Shown piece after piece: positions 35,601-46,980 of a stretch of 64,000 nt of DNA; within the stretch, counting starts at the first letter, position 1; the number at the start of each line of letters is the position of its first letter. Source of the stretch: Drosophila miranda (taxonomy: Eukaryota > Arthropoda > Insecta > Diptera > Drosophilidae); NCBI RefSeq assembly GCF_003369915.1, contig NC_046673.1, positions 15,732,001 to 15,796,000 on the forward strand. The letters run 5' to 3'. The translations under genes and the position numbers were made by a program. The notes under the pieces are model-generated. The model saw only the letters and a program-made list of their open reading frames with translations, was not told where the DNA came from and made no database searches.

Positions 35601-35755
35601 GATATGGGAAAAGGGACACACCTGCTGCTGCTGCCGATCGCCTCGGCGCTGTCGTCGCCCTGCGTCGGTCCTGCGCCAAGGGCTAGGCAAACGCAGAATG
35701 CCAGCGCCGCTGTCGCCGTCGAGCAGGGATAACGGTTGTGGCCGCTGAACCGCAT
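32602..35755 (-). CDS. Hexo2: beta-N-acetylhexosaminidase, GH20 (617 aa)
   Basis: Minus strand exons: 35622-35755 (signal peptide), 32842-34379 and 32602-32783. Phases fit: 44 codons plus AG join to A, then G joins to AG. Exon 1 begins MRFSGHNRYPCSTATAALAF and continues with a hydrophobic core and small residues, a secretory signal. The main exon holds the GH20 barrel, with the catalytic pair in HMGGDEVFLPCW (Asp393-Glu394), WHVVDTHSFPLEI, and GGEVCMWSE near the exon end; the last exon has ESRIWPRAGAAAERLW. Such enzymes remove terminal GlcNAc/GalNAc from chitin oligomers or N-glycans; Hexo2 is known as a sperm plasma-membrane hexosaminidase in Drosophila. Length fits the family. The long first intron contains a second, degenerate copy of exon 1 and promoter. 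Confidence 0.9.
34858..35225 (-). repeat. inner copy of duplicated Hexo2 promoter plus first exon
   Basis: It matches 35449-35820 over about 370 bp at an offset of about 593 bp, covering TATA region, signal-peptide exon, donor and start of intron. Shared stretches include GGAAAAACCACTTTT and GGTTTCAATTTCACTT. The unit lies inside Hexo2 intron 1. Confidence 0.8.
35025..35164 (-). pseudogene. degenerate alternative first exon of Hexo2 (ATG lost)
   Basis: Homologous to exon 1 at 35622-35755 and read as RFSGHNLCYCSTPTATATLA, still open with a leader-like core and the same GTGTGT donor in the same phase (46 codons plus 2 nt), so it could splice in frame to 34379. The start codon is TTG at 35164 where the outer copy has ATG. 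Upstream in-frame ATGs overlap the TATA-like TATAAAC and are probably not transcribed. Either a dying exon or one using a non-AUG start. Confidence 0.6.
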
Positions 35756-35792
35756 CTTCCTTTCTAACTGTACTCCCTGGCTATGCTGCTCG

Positions 35793-35799
35793 TTTTATA
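35793..35799 (-). promoter_or_regulatory. TATA box of Hexo2
   Basis: TATAAAA on the minus strand, 37 bp upstream of the ATG, with an initiator-like TACAGTTA about 28 bp downstream. The predicted 5' UTR is therefore very short. The inner duplicate has TATAAAC at 35188-35194. Confidence 0.6.
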
Positions 35800-35955
35800 C
35801 ACAATATGCACCAAAGCGAGATAGTGACAGCCAAAAAAAAGCAAAAAAAAAAGAGAAAAAAAGTAGGTGAAATTTCACTTGCTGCAGCGACACACTAGGG
35901 GGGCCGGCACACAAGCAAATGGACGCAGAACTGAATGCTGACTGGAAACTGAATT

Positions 35956-36438
35956 AAAAACGAGCGGGAATGTTGTGAGCCGAGGCTAGGGCCGCGGCTC
36001 TACATTTATACCCGATACTCAGTCAGTATGTGTGTGTTGCTATCTCGCCTCCCTCCGTCAGACGGCGCACACTTCCCAAGGCAGAGTGTGAGAAAGCGTT
36101 ACGTAGACACTGATATTTAATTTGTTCTTTCTGGCTATATTGATCCGATTCAAGACTTGTAGACATGCTCCTTCTCTACGGTTCTGGGTTGTTGGTTTAC
36201 AGACTTGCCACAGACTTTCGTCATTTGAGGCGGCGGGGCGAAATTTTGAAATAATGCTAAATCGTAGTCTCTGAGACAGACAGACAAACACATATGACTA
36301 AATCGACTCGGCTATTGATGCTGATCAAGAATGTATATACTTTATGGGGTCATAAACGCTTCCTTCTGGATGTTACACACATCCACTTCCACCACAAATA
36401 AAATATACCCCTTAACTCTTTGAGTACCGGGTATAAAA
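35956..36438 (+). mobile_element. short mini-me-like element upstream of Hexo2
   Basis: It starts AAAAACGAGCGGGAATGTTG, has TTTATACCCGATACTCAGTC, and ends ATATACCCC...GAGTACCGGGTATAAAAA. At about 480 bp it is a shortened family member with a reduced GACAGACAGACAAACA array. It is inserted about 160 bp upstream of the Hexo2 TATA box. Confidence 0.7.
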
Positions 36439-39095
36439 ACGCTGCAAAGCCGGGCTTATCGGCAGTATTAGCAGCCAGCAAGCAGCACACACTCACGAGT
36501 GTTTGGTGACGGGCATAGTCTGAGCATTGTAGTATGATTGTAGGGGGAGATCTTCACCCATCGAACAAATTCCTTCACTTGGGTGAGTGGGTGGTGCCAT
36601 GTGACACATGAGAGCGAAAGAGAGAGAGTGATGACAAAAAAATACTCGACTCGATTAGCGGCAATGCCTCACCTCGTATAAATACACCCTGCACAAAAGC
36701 GTCGCGGTCACTGGGTGAAAGAGAGTTCCTCCAGCAAGCCAGAGTGAGAGAGAACACCAGCGAGGGAGGGCCGACAGCCCACTCGCACTCCCCCACCATC
36801 CTGTGTATCAGGCATACATACGGAAATAATGGGAGGGGAGAGCGACGACTAGATAAAATAAAAGAGAAACGGAAAGAAGACGAACCGAAGTGTGGGCTAC
36901 CCTTCCTTGCAGATCGATCATTCGCATGAGTGCCTGGCATGCGATAAACTGTAGTTACCATATCAGATTTCGATGTCCATTTCGAATATGATATGTACAA
37001 AAATGAAAACCACAAACCATATCAATTCTTTAGTCCCAATGCTATTCTTATGAATGTTGCATGGAAGACAAGCTTTTCTCAGCTTATCAGCGAACATAAG
37101 GTTGGTTCAGTTGAAAGAGCCATGGAGGAGCTTAGTCTACAACTTTTATCACACAACTTTGTTGATCCCCAGCCGGAGATTAAACTAAACTGGGAATAGG
37201 CCAATACGGTCTGAATCACACGGCTGTTATCAAGAAAATAAGATATAATATCCATCGATCGATTGTAGGATTTCCCCAATTTGTGATTAAATATAGATAA
37301 ATGTGGCTCAACGAAATGCTCACAATGAAGTAGTCCCAAATAAAAATAAGAATGCCAGGAGAATATTTATAGGACACCAATTCTATACAAATATATATAT
37401 ATGTACCATAATAAATAAATAAAATATTTTTTTGAAAACGAATGACGGCTTCGACGTTGGTATCCAAAACAAAAAGTAAATACAAAACCGATAATATTAT
37501 CCCAACGTCCCATTGACTCCATATATTATTTATTAAACATAAACGGATACCGAAAGAGTTGAACTTAGAGAGAAACCCATGGCCTAATGTCCACATATGA
37601 GACGATACCGGAGACTGGAGGCTATAGGCCAAAATATGGGCATTCCGCCGAAGGGACGTTTTCGAAGGGGCTCCAGATCGGGGGCAGTGTCGGCGGTAAC
37701 TTTCCTATGACGTTGTTGGAATCTCTGGGTGGTGTCGAACATACTCAAAATCCTGAGGACGTGATGGCCATTATCTTCCAGACAATGCGCTGTGGTCATG
37801 TTCCATGTAGCCTCCTTAGTTACATATTTACATACAGTATGACAGGGGGAAGAACCAGTGTGGCCTCATGCTTATTTTCTTGAAAGTGGCTACATTCTGG
37901 CATGCATTGGGCGGTTCCTAGGAGGACGAAGAGGTGTGGCCGGACAGGGGCACTCCAGAGAGTGGCCACGCAAGACGCCAGGATTCAGCATAGCTTGGAA
38001 GCTGCTGAATAGTATGCAATGATTTCTTCACAGAATCCTGGATGCTTGGACATAGACGAGATCGGAGTTATGGTGTCCCTTCCTCTTTTACCACAGTTTC
38101 TGAGGTGGTAGTCCATTGTGGTTCCAATTGTGCCATTGGAACAAATGTGAGCTTACATCAGACAATAAGAAGACCATGCTGAACCTTGTCTAAAATTGGC
38201 TCTATACTTTCAAACCTACGATAGACATCATTGTTTTGGAGGCCTTTGGGGGTATATCTGGCATAAGCACTGTACCATACACTACCGAGCATATCATATC
38301 GATAAGACCACCGAACAAGTGAAGAGCGAACAAAAAATGGCTCGTTAAAGAAGAAAAACAATTGTGGAATGTGGTGGTCCATTCTCGTTCGTCTGTTGCT
38401 GCGTTTGTGGATGATTATTTTTTTTATTTTTATTCGTATTTTATTGTATTCCGGCATTCACACATCCCATAGCCATAGAACACAAGAACTATAGTTTTAT
38501 CACTCACAACCCTCTCCCACTCTGTTTTTTGTGTGTGTTTTTTTTTTCGTTTTTATTAATATGTATTATTGTTTGTGGGGGTTCTGTTCTGTTCTGTTGG
38601 TGTATGAATTCCAATTCCATTTCCAAGCGCGCCTTTTGTGCGCCTTTCAAATGAATTATGCGATAGCGCCGCCTTCGTCCATTGTTGTTGTCCAAGTGCA
38701 TGTGCCCCTGTCTCCCCCATCCCACACCTCTCTCTCTCTCTATGTGTGTAAAATTATAATAATTAAAAAAAAAAAATTACACATAAAGAAGAGGAGGGAG
38801 GACATCATGTCGAGCCATATGGATTTGAGATGGCTGCACACCATCACGATGCACGATAGTTGCCAGTTCTCTCATCATTCGTAAGGGTTACCCATCAAAG
38901 GTAAATAAAATCTATAATTCGAGGCACACAGGCCTCGACATCAAGATACCATCAAGATATATACATATATTCATATACATGCATTTATGTATTTTCATAT
39001 AGAATATACTTATTTGTATCTTATTTTATAAATCACTGGTACTTTATGTTCGGGTATAAACCTATTAACTTTTTGTATTTCCTTTCCATTCCGAT

Positions 39096-39227
39096 TCACG
39101 CACCCATCTCTAGGTTCCATCGAATGCGATTCCACACACATGCGAACCAAATGAGTTTTGCCCAACTCGGACAGGACCCGGCCACCAGAAGGAGGAGCAG
39201 TAGGATCTGCAGAAGTGGCAACATCAT
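39096..39227 (-). CDS. possible signal-peptide first exon or short secreted peptide (43 codons)
   Basis: The minus strand reads MMLPLLQILLLLLVAGSCPS then WAK, a textbook secretory leader with a likely cleavage site after SWA, continuing to a TGA at 39096. The frame also stays open upstream (VRKRQEEPPQFVCL), so the start is uncertain. A donor could lie at CAT|GTGTGT. No matching downstream exon was found in the window. It could be the first exon of a gene with a very long intron, a short peptide gene, or chance. Confidence 0.3.
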   Translation of the reverse strand: MMLPLLQILLLLLLVAGSCPSWAKLIWFACVWNRIRWNLEMGA

Positions 39228-42200
39228 GATGAGGCAGACAAACTGCGGCGGCTCCTCCTGTCGCTTCCGGACAATGAGGATGCGAATGTGGAGAGATGCA
39301 AAATGCTGGCCCCGTCGCCAATGATTATGATGTTGATTACATCTGCATCTCTGCTCTGCTCTGCTCTGCTGTGCTCTGCCCTTGCCCGCTGGTCACGTCC
39401 GTCAGTCGCCGTGTTCGTGTCCGTGTCCGGGTCCTTCATTCAGGCTTCGTCTGACGGGCATGGACTGAAGGATTCTGCTGCTTGGAACAATGCAAGATTA
39501 AAAAACTGTAACAAATTACAAGCAAAACGGCAAATGAATTACACAAAACACACAAAAACGTTGGGCAGGGGCGGAAAAGCAGGGAAAATGCAAACAAAAA
39601 AGTTCCAACTGTTGGGCGTGGAGGGCCGCTGACCTCAGTACTGGAAAGGTGTAAGAGGGAGGGGGAGACGGAGAGGGAGAGGGAGGGACTGCAGCATACA
39701 TATGCACATATGTGTGGAAACTGCCAACTTGAAGCAAAAGTTAATTAACATTGTGCCAGCGGTGGGTGAGAGAGGAGACCTCTCTCCAAGGTATGGTATC
39801 CAGGGATCTCCGAGATCCGAGCACTTTTGCTCCTATGGTGATCCCTGCAGGGAAAGGAAGAGTAGATTTCATTATAAATTGGTCTTTAGATGGAACTCTT
39901 TTGTGTGGAATGAAATCAAAAATTAAGTTTATCCAAATCGCTGAAGCGTGCTTTCTGCTTCTTTATCATCATCCACTGCCACTGCCACTGACGCCCCCAC
40001 CTTCTTCTCCTCCACATCGCTGTGTGGTGTAGTGTGGTGTGGTGTGCTCCCATTGTGGGCACAGATGGGCACAGGTGGCCCGACGAAGCGTTTAGCCAGG
40101 AGGGGGCTGGTCGCACTGATGTCGCACACAGATCGGAAGTGGATGAGTGAGGCACGGGCCCGGGCACGGGCACGGGCACGGCAGGGTCGGTGGTCGGACG
40201 TTGTGTCCCCGGGAACCGTCAAACAATGCAAATTGCATGAATGAATGCCATTTTGCATTTCATTTGAATGACTGACTGCCACCACCATGGCCAGCCAGCA
40301 TTTTGCCGGTGAACCTGAACCGGTACCCGAACCGCATTCTGCTCTTTGCTTTCTGCCTGCTTCTACTGCTGCAGCGGGCCTTCGCATTCTGTTTTTCTTT
40401 TGATTAAATCAAATGCATAAAATGTTTTCAATTCAATCAGAATACAAGTCGGGAATCGTATGGACAACAGGGGAATATGTATATGCGGACTGTGGAATAC
40501 CCCCTTTGGGATTTCCTTCAGGAATACTTTACTGTCCACATTCCACAATAAATCTCCGTATTTTAATAGATAATTGCTCTAAATATACATACAAATAATA
40601 GGATGTCAGTAAAATGGTCCATCCCATAGGATTTTCTAGGTCCTATTATCGCTGGGTTTCTATTAGAGACATTATTTTCTCTCTCTGGTTTCCCCTCTCT
40701 CAATATACCCATCCGTTTACAGGGAATCAAAACAACCAGTGCAAGAACAACTGTAAAAGCACAAGCGAGCAAGAGAGATAGATATATAGAGAGAAAGAGA
40801 GAGAGATTGAGAGAGAGACTGAGAGGAAAATAGAATCGAATGTTGAGTCTACCATTCTTGTTGTTGTTGCTGTTGATTTTTTTTTTTTTTTTTTTTTTTA
40901 ATTTGTGCAAAGTTTTCCTCCTTTTTTTTACACACATGTGGCATTTCTTCTTTGCATACCCTGTGCAGAGGGTTCCCGAATGGAACACAAAATGGAAGAC
41001 AAAAATTAGGTTGTAGGCCTGAATGCCTAGAGAGCATATCCTCATGCATAGAAATACCTAATATATCGACATAATCTTCTTTTAGGTACATTCAAAGGTT
41101 TCCAAAGGTTTATTATTCAAAGGATATTTCATTATTTTTCTAATGCTCTGGAAACTTCAATACAAAGGATCTACTCGTAGCTATGTATTCTGCTTACGTA
41201 ATAAAAGATCATAGAACATTCTCATATTTTCTGAGAGAAGAATATTACCAATCAGTTCTCTATAATCATATACTCTTTCTGCCTGATAAAAAGTGGGATT
41301 GCTCTATCATGAAAGGGTATCTGGGCCTTCGTTTCGCTCAAAAAAGGGGGTTGCTTCCGTTCCCCCTGTGGCTCTCCCCCTTTTTGTTCTGCCGATGCAC
41401 ACATACATATGTACATGAGTGGGGTGTGTGTGAATCTAGCTTTTTAATTAATTGCACTAACATTGCCCACAGCCACCACAGGCCCCTGTCCCCTGTCCCC
41501 TGTCCCCAGTCCCCTCCTCCTCTCCCCGTCCTCTGGCTCTACCCTGTCTCTGGTTTTTTTCGCTTTTTGCTTTTTGACTTTTGTGTTTTGTTTTTCAGAT
41601 TTCTGTTTGTTCGGTTTGTTGTTGCTGTTTTGTTTTTGATTTGATAATCCAACAATTTCAATTGTTGTTCAAGTTCAAGGCCCTCTGAATGCTCTTTGAT
41701 TTCTTTTTATTCATTTTACGAGTATTTTTCTTGATTTCATTTTGATTTATTTCTTATCGGAGCGGTATGCATATGGAGGCCGGTCAGAGAACCCCCACTC
41801 GATGGAGTGTCTGTGCATCGTTTTCGGATCAATTATCTAATTAGATTTAAGCGAAACGGCAATCGATGGACCCCAGGGATCTGTAACACCTTTTGGACAC
41901 ATCTGAGCCATTAGGCAATTAGGTCATTAATAACCAGTTCTGAACGGGTTTATAAGCGGGTTTAAGCCTCTTAAAAGTCAAACGAGATATAGCCATGAGA
42001 TCCATAAAAAAGCAAAGGGCTTCGAACACTCCTACGAACCTGGCTACCCTTGTTCCCGGATGGGATGTGTCTTGTGTCCTTCCATCGGTCTGAACATTAT
42101 CCAATCAATTATGTTTCGAATTTGCATTCCAAGCTGTTGGAACAATGACTTTGCCCCACAACAAAACACACTCCCACAGAAAGATGGAGAGAGCGAGAGA

Positions 42201-43440
42201 GAGAGACACTGATGCACAGACACGACCGAATCCTGATTACATATTATGATTTCATTTTTCTCAAGGAACAACAGCACTGAGAGGAGAAAAAGAAACAGAG
42301 ACCGAAATAGGAAACATTGAAACAGACACGGCAAAAAAAGAAGTAGAAACGAAACAAAAGCAGATGACAAGCTGATGGTACAGGAGGAAAAGGGGGACCT
42401 GCAGGCAGTCCTGGTCTTATACACTGCTAGAAATATGAGGAAAGAAATGCAAATGACATCATTTGAATTGAATAATCCACGCGAATGGCTTCCATAGTAC
42501 TGAGCAACTATCGATCGCATTTGCCATTCACCCGTAAACGTAGAATTATACAGAAGCCATACCTAAATATTCCTTTTATTGTTAAAATAATTCAAAGATG
42601 GATCAAATACAATATAAATAAAGAGAGCGCTCGGGCTGGAGGGGTTTTTGAGAGCTCTCTTGTGGTTCTTCAACAAAAATTAAGGAGAGTCTGGAGCGAC
42701 TTTCAAAAGCAAGCCTTGCTTTTTTTTACTATTTACATTCTCTTGTAAACGTAGAACGAAACGAGTATCAGTGGTAGATCTTTCATAATTTTTTGATTTA
42801 AAGAAAATATATTTGCAAATCATAATTTTTCATTGAAAATATAACATTTGCTCCCCTTTTTGAGCAGCGGCTTTCCCCATGATTCGAATTGACAGCCAGG
42901 AAGGAAGCTTGTGGAGGAATATTCCTGATTCTGTTGTGAATACTCCCCCCCCTTCCCACACACTATCCCTCTATCTCACTCTCTCTGCTGGTCTGTGTCT
43001 TTGTCTCTGTCTCTCATTGGAAGGCGCCAACATAATCAGTATAACAAATGAGATCCTTGTCGACAGTTGTTTGCTGCTTTTGTGTCAGTGGCATCATCAT
43101 CATCATCACAATGCTGTTGCACGGGGGGGATGGATGCGGGGGGTCGTGTTGCAGTGGGGTTTTTCGCCTGTCAACATCTCTCTCTCTCGCTGGCTTCTTT
43201 CTCTCTGACGTTCTACATTGTTATTGTTATTATTTTTGCTGCCTTTATGCAATGTTTTGATTAATTTTTGCCGCAGCCATCTTACTTCAGCTTCCCCCCC
43301 AGCTTCCCCCATTCCACCAGAGCTGCCACCCACTATCGCCCCACCACTGAAGGAGGGGCGGGCGCGTGCATTTGCTTGACTGCATTTTCCGAGCCGCCTG
43401 CCTGCCTGCCTGCCTGCTGGAAAATGCTGGCTCGTAGGGC

Positions 43441-43790
43441 GTTACACGACAGGCATTCCACCGATGTTTCTTTTAGACGACAGGCATTCCATCTAAGCAT
43501 CGGTACAATACAATAATAATAATAAATGATAATATTAGATAAGTATGTATGTACATATTTACTGACTGAGGAACGGGTATGTAAGTAGAGGCGCAGCCCT
43601 TGCCTCCCGGCTCCCAACTATCCCACTCAATAAAATTACGCTCAATAAATCAACCAGTCTTATAGAACATATTCGGATCGGATACAATAAATTGTCCCTT
43701 AAAAGTCGTCCTAATACTTGGGTTTGTCACTGTACACAGGCGAATGGCAGGCATTCCACAGATGCTTCACTAGAAGACAGGTGTCCAGGT
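43441..43790. repeat. short dispersed repeat GACAGGCATTCCA
   Basis: ACGACAGGCATTCCACCGATG at 43445 and ACGACAGGCATTCCATCTAA at 43478, then GGCAGGCATTCCACAGATGC at 43745 followed by AGAAGACAGG. A weak complement GTGGAATGCC occurs at 43937. Origin unknown. Confidence 0.4.
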
Positions 43791-46066
43791 ATCACACTGA
43801 TATTAGCATATCGAGACGACTGGCATAGCACCGAAATACCGAAATGAAGCTCTCGGTTCCTTCGGGAAAAGAGAAGCCCCGTAAACACGAACAATACACC
43901 GCTGCAAATAGTGTGAATGGCAAACAAAAGTCGACGGTGGAATGCCCATCGTGTAGCCATCGCGTGCAGCAACAATGGAAATGTGGTGCTGATGATGGGT
44001 GGTTGTTGGTGGTTGGTGCTCTGAGGTGGTGGTGGTGTAGGCGTGGCTGTTTTGTTTAGTAGTTTTATGGCCTCAACTCGCGGTAAACAATGAAAAATTC
44101 TGTCGCTGTTCATTGTCTCCTGACGAAAACTTGCGAGACGAGCAAGAGACAGGCGGACCGAGGAGCTGAAAGGGGGTCTCTCGAGAAAGGGATAGTAGAC
44201 AAGGAACAAACATATATTTCGTTACTGTAGATGAAGATATACGTAAAAGTTATTTTCTACTTTTGCCATAGAAAATAAGACAAATTTCTGGCAGATTCGC
44301 ACCAAGGGGTAGGATCTATAAGAAGAGAAACAGAACCACAGTTGATCCAATCTTATGATCCGTCCGCCCTTAAGTAAACCCAAAGTAAAGGAGAAATGAT
44401 ATATCTGAAATGAAATTTTATTAGAGGATTTTAATTCGGGGAATTAGTAGCCGCCTGTGATGCTGTGATGATTCTGGATCAATAGTAAAAAACGAGTCTA
44501 CAGCACTGGATGCAAATTTCCAAGACATTCCGTATGAATCCCAATGCCAACACAGCATCCAGATGTCAGATGTCGTGTCAGAAATGGCTGGCCATTTAAC
44601 GCCCTTTCTTAAGGGTTCCATTGGGTCTTCGAGAGGCAAAGGACCTCTTCGTAAGACAAGTACCTTGAGTGCCCCCTGGTGCATGATATAAGAGGAACTT
44701 TCGGGTAAACCAAGGAAGCAGCTTATCCATTCTGGACCATTACTTATCCATTACTTTCCCCTGAGATCAGTGGCCTTGCCTTACCCCAAGATAAACGCGG
44801 TGGCAACATTTGGGGTCGCTGTGGGGTTGAGTCGAACCGAAATCAAATCAAAGGGGTAAACGCAATGATGCAAGGATACAAGGATACAAAAAGTATGAAT
44901 ACTTCTGTGAGGACCGAACGAGAGACTCCAGTTGCTAATTGAATTAAACATTTTTTGGGGGCAAGCGGCCAGCCAGGCAATTTTTGTTTTGGCCAATAAA
45001 ATTCGGCACATCGGCACACTCAATCGAAAATCAAAATCAAAATCAAAACTGCCAGCAAAATGCATTTGCATTATTGCACTTTTCCGATGCAGCAGGGCGG
45101 CTGCAGCTGTTGCAATGCCAATGCAATCAATATAATTGATGCAGCAATGGAATCCAGCGTCTCTCTGTGGCTCCTCCTCCTCCTCTCTCACCTCTCGACC
45201 TGGATCGCTGCGGCGCTCCCCGAGTATATTCCCATTGAGACCCCCAAAGGCCAACAAAGGATGCAGCAGCAGCAAAAAAGTAAAGAGATTTATATAGATA
45301 TATGCATGTAGATATAGGATTTATTTGTGCGCATTTCTGTGTTCTTTTGTGCATTATAATTTACAAAATTGATTTTGCCAAAATGAATTGCAAATCTGTT
45401 ATTTCCGCACCAACAAAAAGCCGGACAGGACCGGACAGGACACATTGATGAGTGTAAAAGAGCTGAAAATGAAACGCGTATGGGAAAAACTCCCACAATC
45501 GATGCTTTCGAGAATGCTTTAAGAAAATGCATACTCTCTATCTTCCAAAGCTCCAACCATTCCACCACCAGGCGAATCCAATTTGTTGTTATCACTCGTC
45601 TTACATGTGTGTGCCCCCCCCCCCAGTCCTCGCCTAGTGCGGCCTGAGGAGGGAGGCGGGTGGCGGAAGGCGAAAGACATGTGGCAAATTAGCGCGCGAT
45701 GCCAATGCCATTTCAATGCCATTTCTTGTACTTTGCAGTACATCGTGCTCTAAATATGTTTAATTAGCAACGACATGGTCCCGATCTCCACCCTCCATGA
45801 GGGCAATCTGTTGATATGGGGCACAATATAAATATGTATGTGTGCTCCCTTCCTCATCAATATCTCCAATGAACTTAAATCCAAGAATGTGCACTCCGTT
45901 TTCCCGAATAATCGATGGATCACCTTGGACCTTTACCGTTCACCAAGAAAATTGGGCATCTTCTTGCCCACCGTTAAGGTAAGGGAACATTTATATGTAT
46001 TTCCCCAAGACAGCCACATCCGTTTCCCACCTCACCTTCACTTTTTGAATCTACCCATTATCTACC

Positions 46067-46980
46067 TCAAGAAAAGTTTGGACCGACATTAAACGATTAG
46101 CGGGTGTTCCCACCCAAGCCTCTAAAATACACTCAAACGGCCTCAGGACTGGTGACCTGTTGCCACCGAGTAGCAGAAGTCTGGCCAAATTTTCCAGCCG
46201 AAATATTCCATCAAAACATCTTCTATCAGACACTCCCGGACATCCGCAAGATGTTGAAATGAACAGAAATCGAAGCAGCAGTTGCAAGTGCAAAAGGGAA
46301 AGGTCCAGGTGCACGTAGAACATCATATCCCATTTTAAAGCATATCCCAACGTATCTAACGTATCATGCTCAATTCTGGTACCTATCCACATAAAAGGAG
46401 ATCAGTAGTAGCAAAAGCCCTATAGCAAAACCAAATGAAACACCCGATGAAACTAACATGATTTCAACATCAACTTACGAACCGCAGCCAAAAGCGAGAC
46501 CTGCAGTTCTGAGTTTCTAGCCCGCTTATAACTACACCAGCTCGGATCAAGAGTTTGGCTCTACACAGACGGCTCAAAAAGAGCTGATGCCACCACCCAC
46601 GCCGTAACCACTATTGTCGAAAGAGGATCTCTCCACAAAGAACTATATGTAATGTGCTCAGACTGTCTCTCGACAATATCTGCTTTACAAAGCTCACCAC
46701 CAATCACGAAACAAAAAATCACCATTCTCTGGGCCCCCAGCCACCAAGGGATCCCTGGCAACGAAGCTGCCGACAGGGCCGCTACTGATACTACAAATCC
46801 AGCTACAACTTAATGAAAAGAAAAAGCATGGAGACTCTTCAGGCTCTTCAGATAAGCCCCTTCCTTCTTTCCGCCAACCTTGGGAGACGGGCATGCGACC
46901 CACACAATGTACACATAGACACCTACTGACCGGTATGCCACGGCCTCCCTGTCCACTTTGCGGACTGCTAAGAAATGGTC
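46067..46980 (+). mobile_element. degraded non-LTR retrotransposon (I/LOA-type LINE)
   Basis: Plus-strand fragments of a LINE ORF2 remain in order. 46067-46130 reads like the pre-RT linker (SRKVWTDIKRLAGVP). 46262-46390 has the start of reverse transcriptase (EIEAAVASAKGKGPGARRTS then YPILKHIPT). 46556-46800 is an RNase H domain (YTDGSK, then CSDCLSTISALQSS, then ILWAPSHQGIPGNEAADRAA). 46886-46965 has the tail HRHLLTG...CPLCG. Most of the RT is deleted and several frameshifts or stops separate the blocks. An RNase H domain in a fly LINE points to I, LOA (bilbo-like) or R1 relatives. Dead copy. Confidence 0.8.

Larger units (their letters stand above)
36439..46066. other. long stretch without a supported gene
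   Basis: About 9.6 kb of sequence with simple repeats: T run 40877-40899, GGGCAC repeat 40158-40188, GA-rich tracts near 40768-40826 and 42187-42206, CATCATC at 43092-43112, CCTG repeat 43398-43420. Open frames here lack domain, splice or codon support except the possible signal-peptide exon at 39096-39227. It may hold regulatory DNA or introns. Confidence 0.45.

Noticed and set aside
37584-37799. Minus-strand frame with MTTAHCLEDN, reminiscent of a trypsin-type His motif
   Set aside because: Only about ten residues fit; no serine or aspartate motif, no cysteine pattern and no signal peptide nearby.
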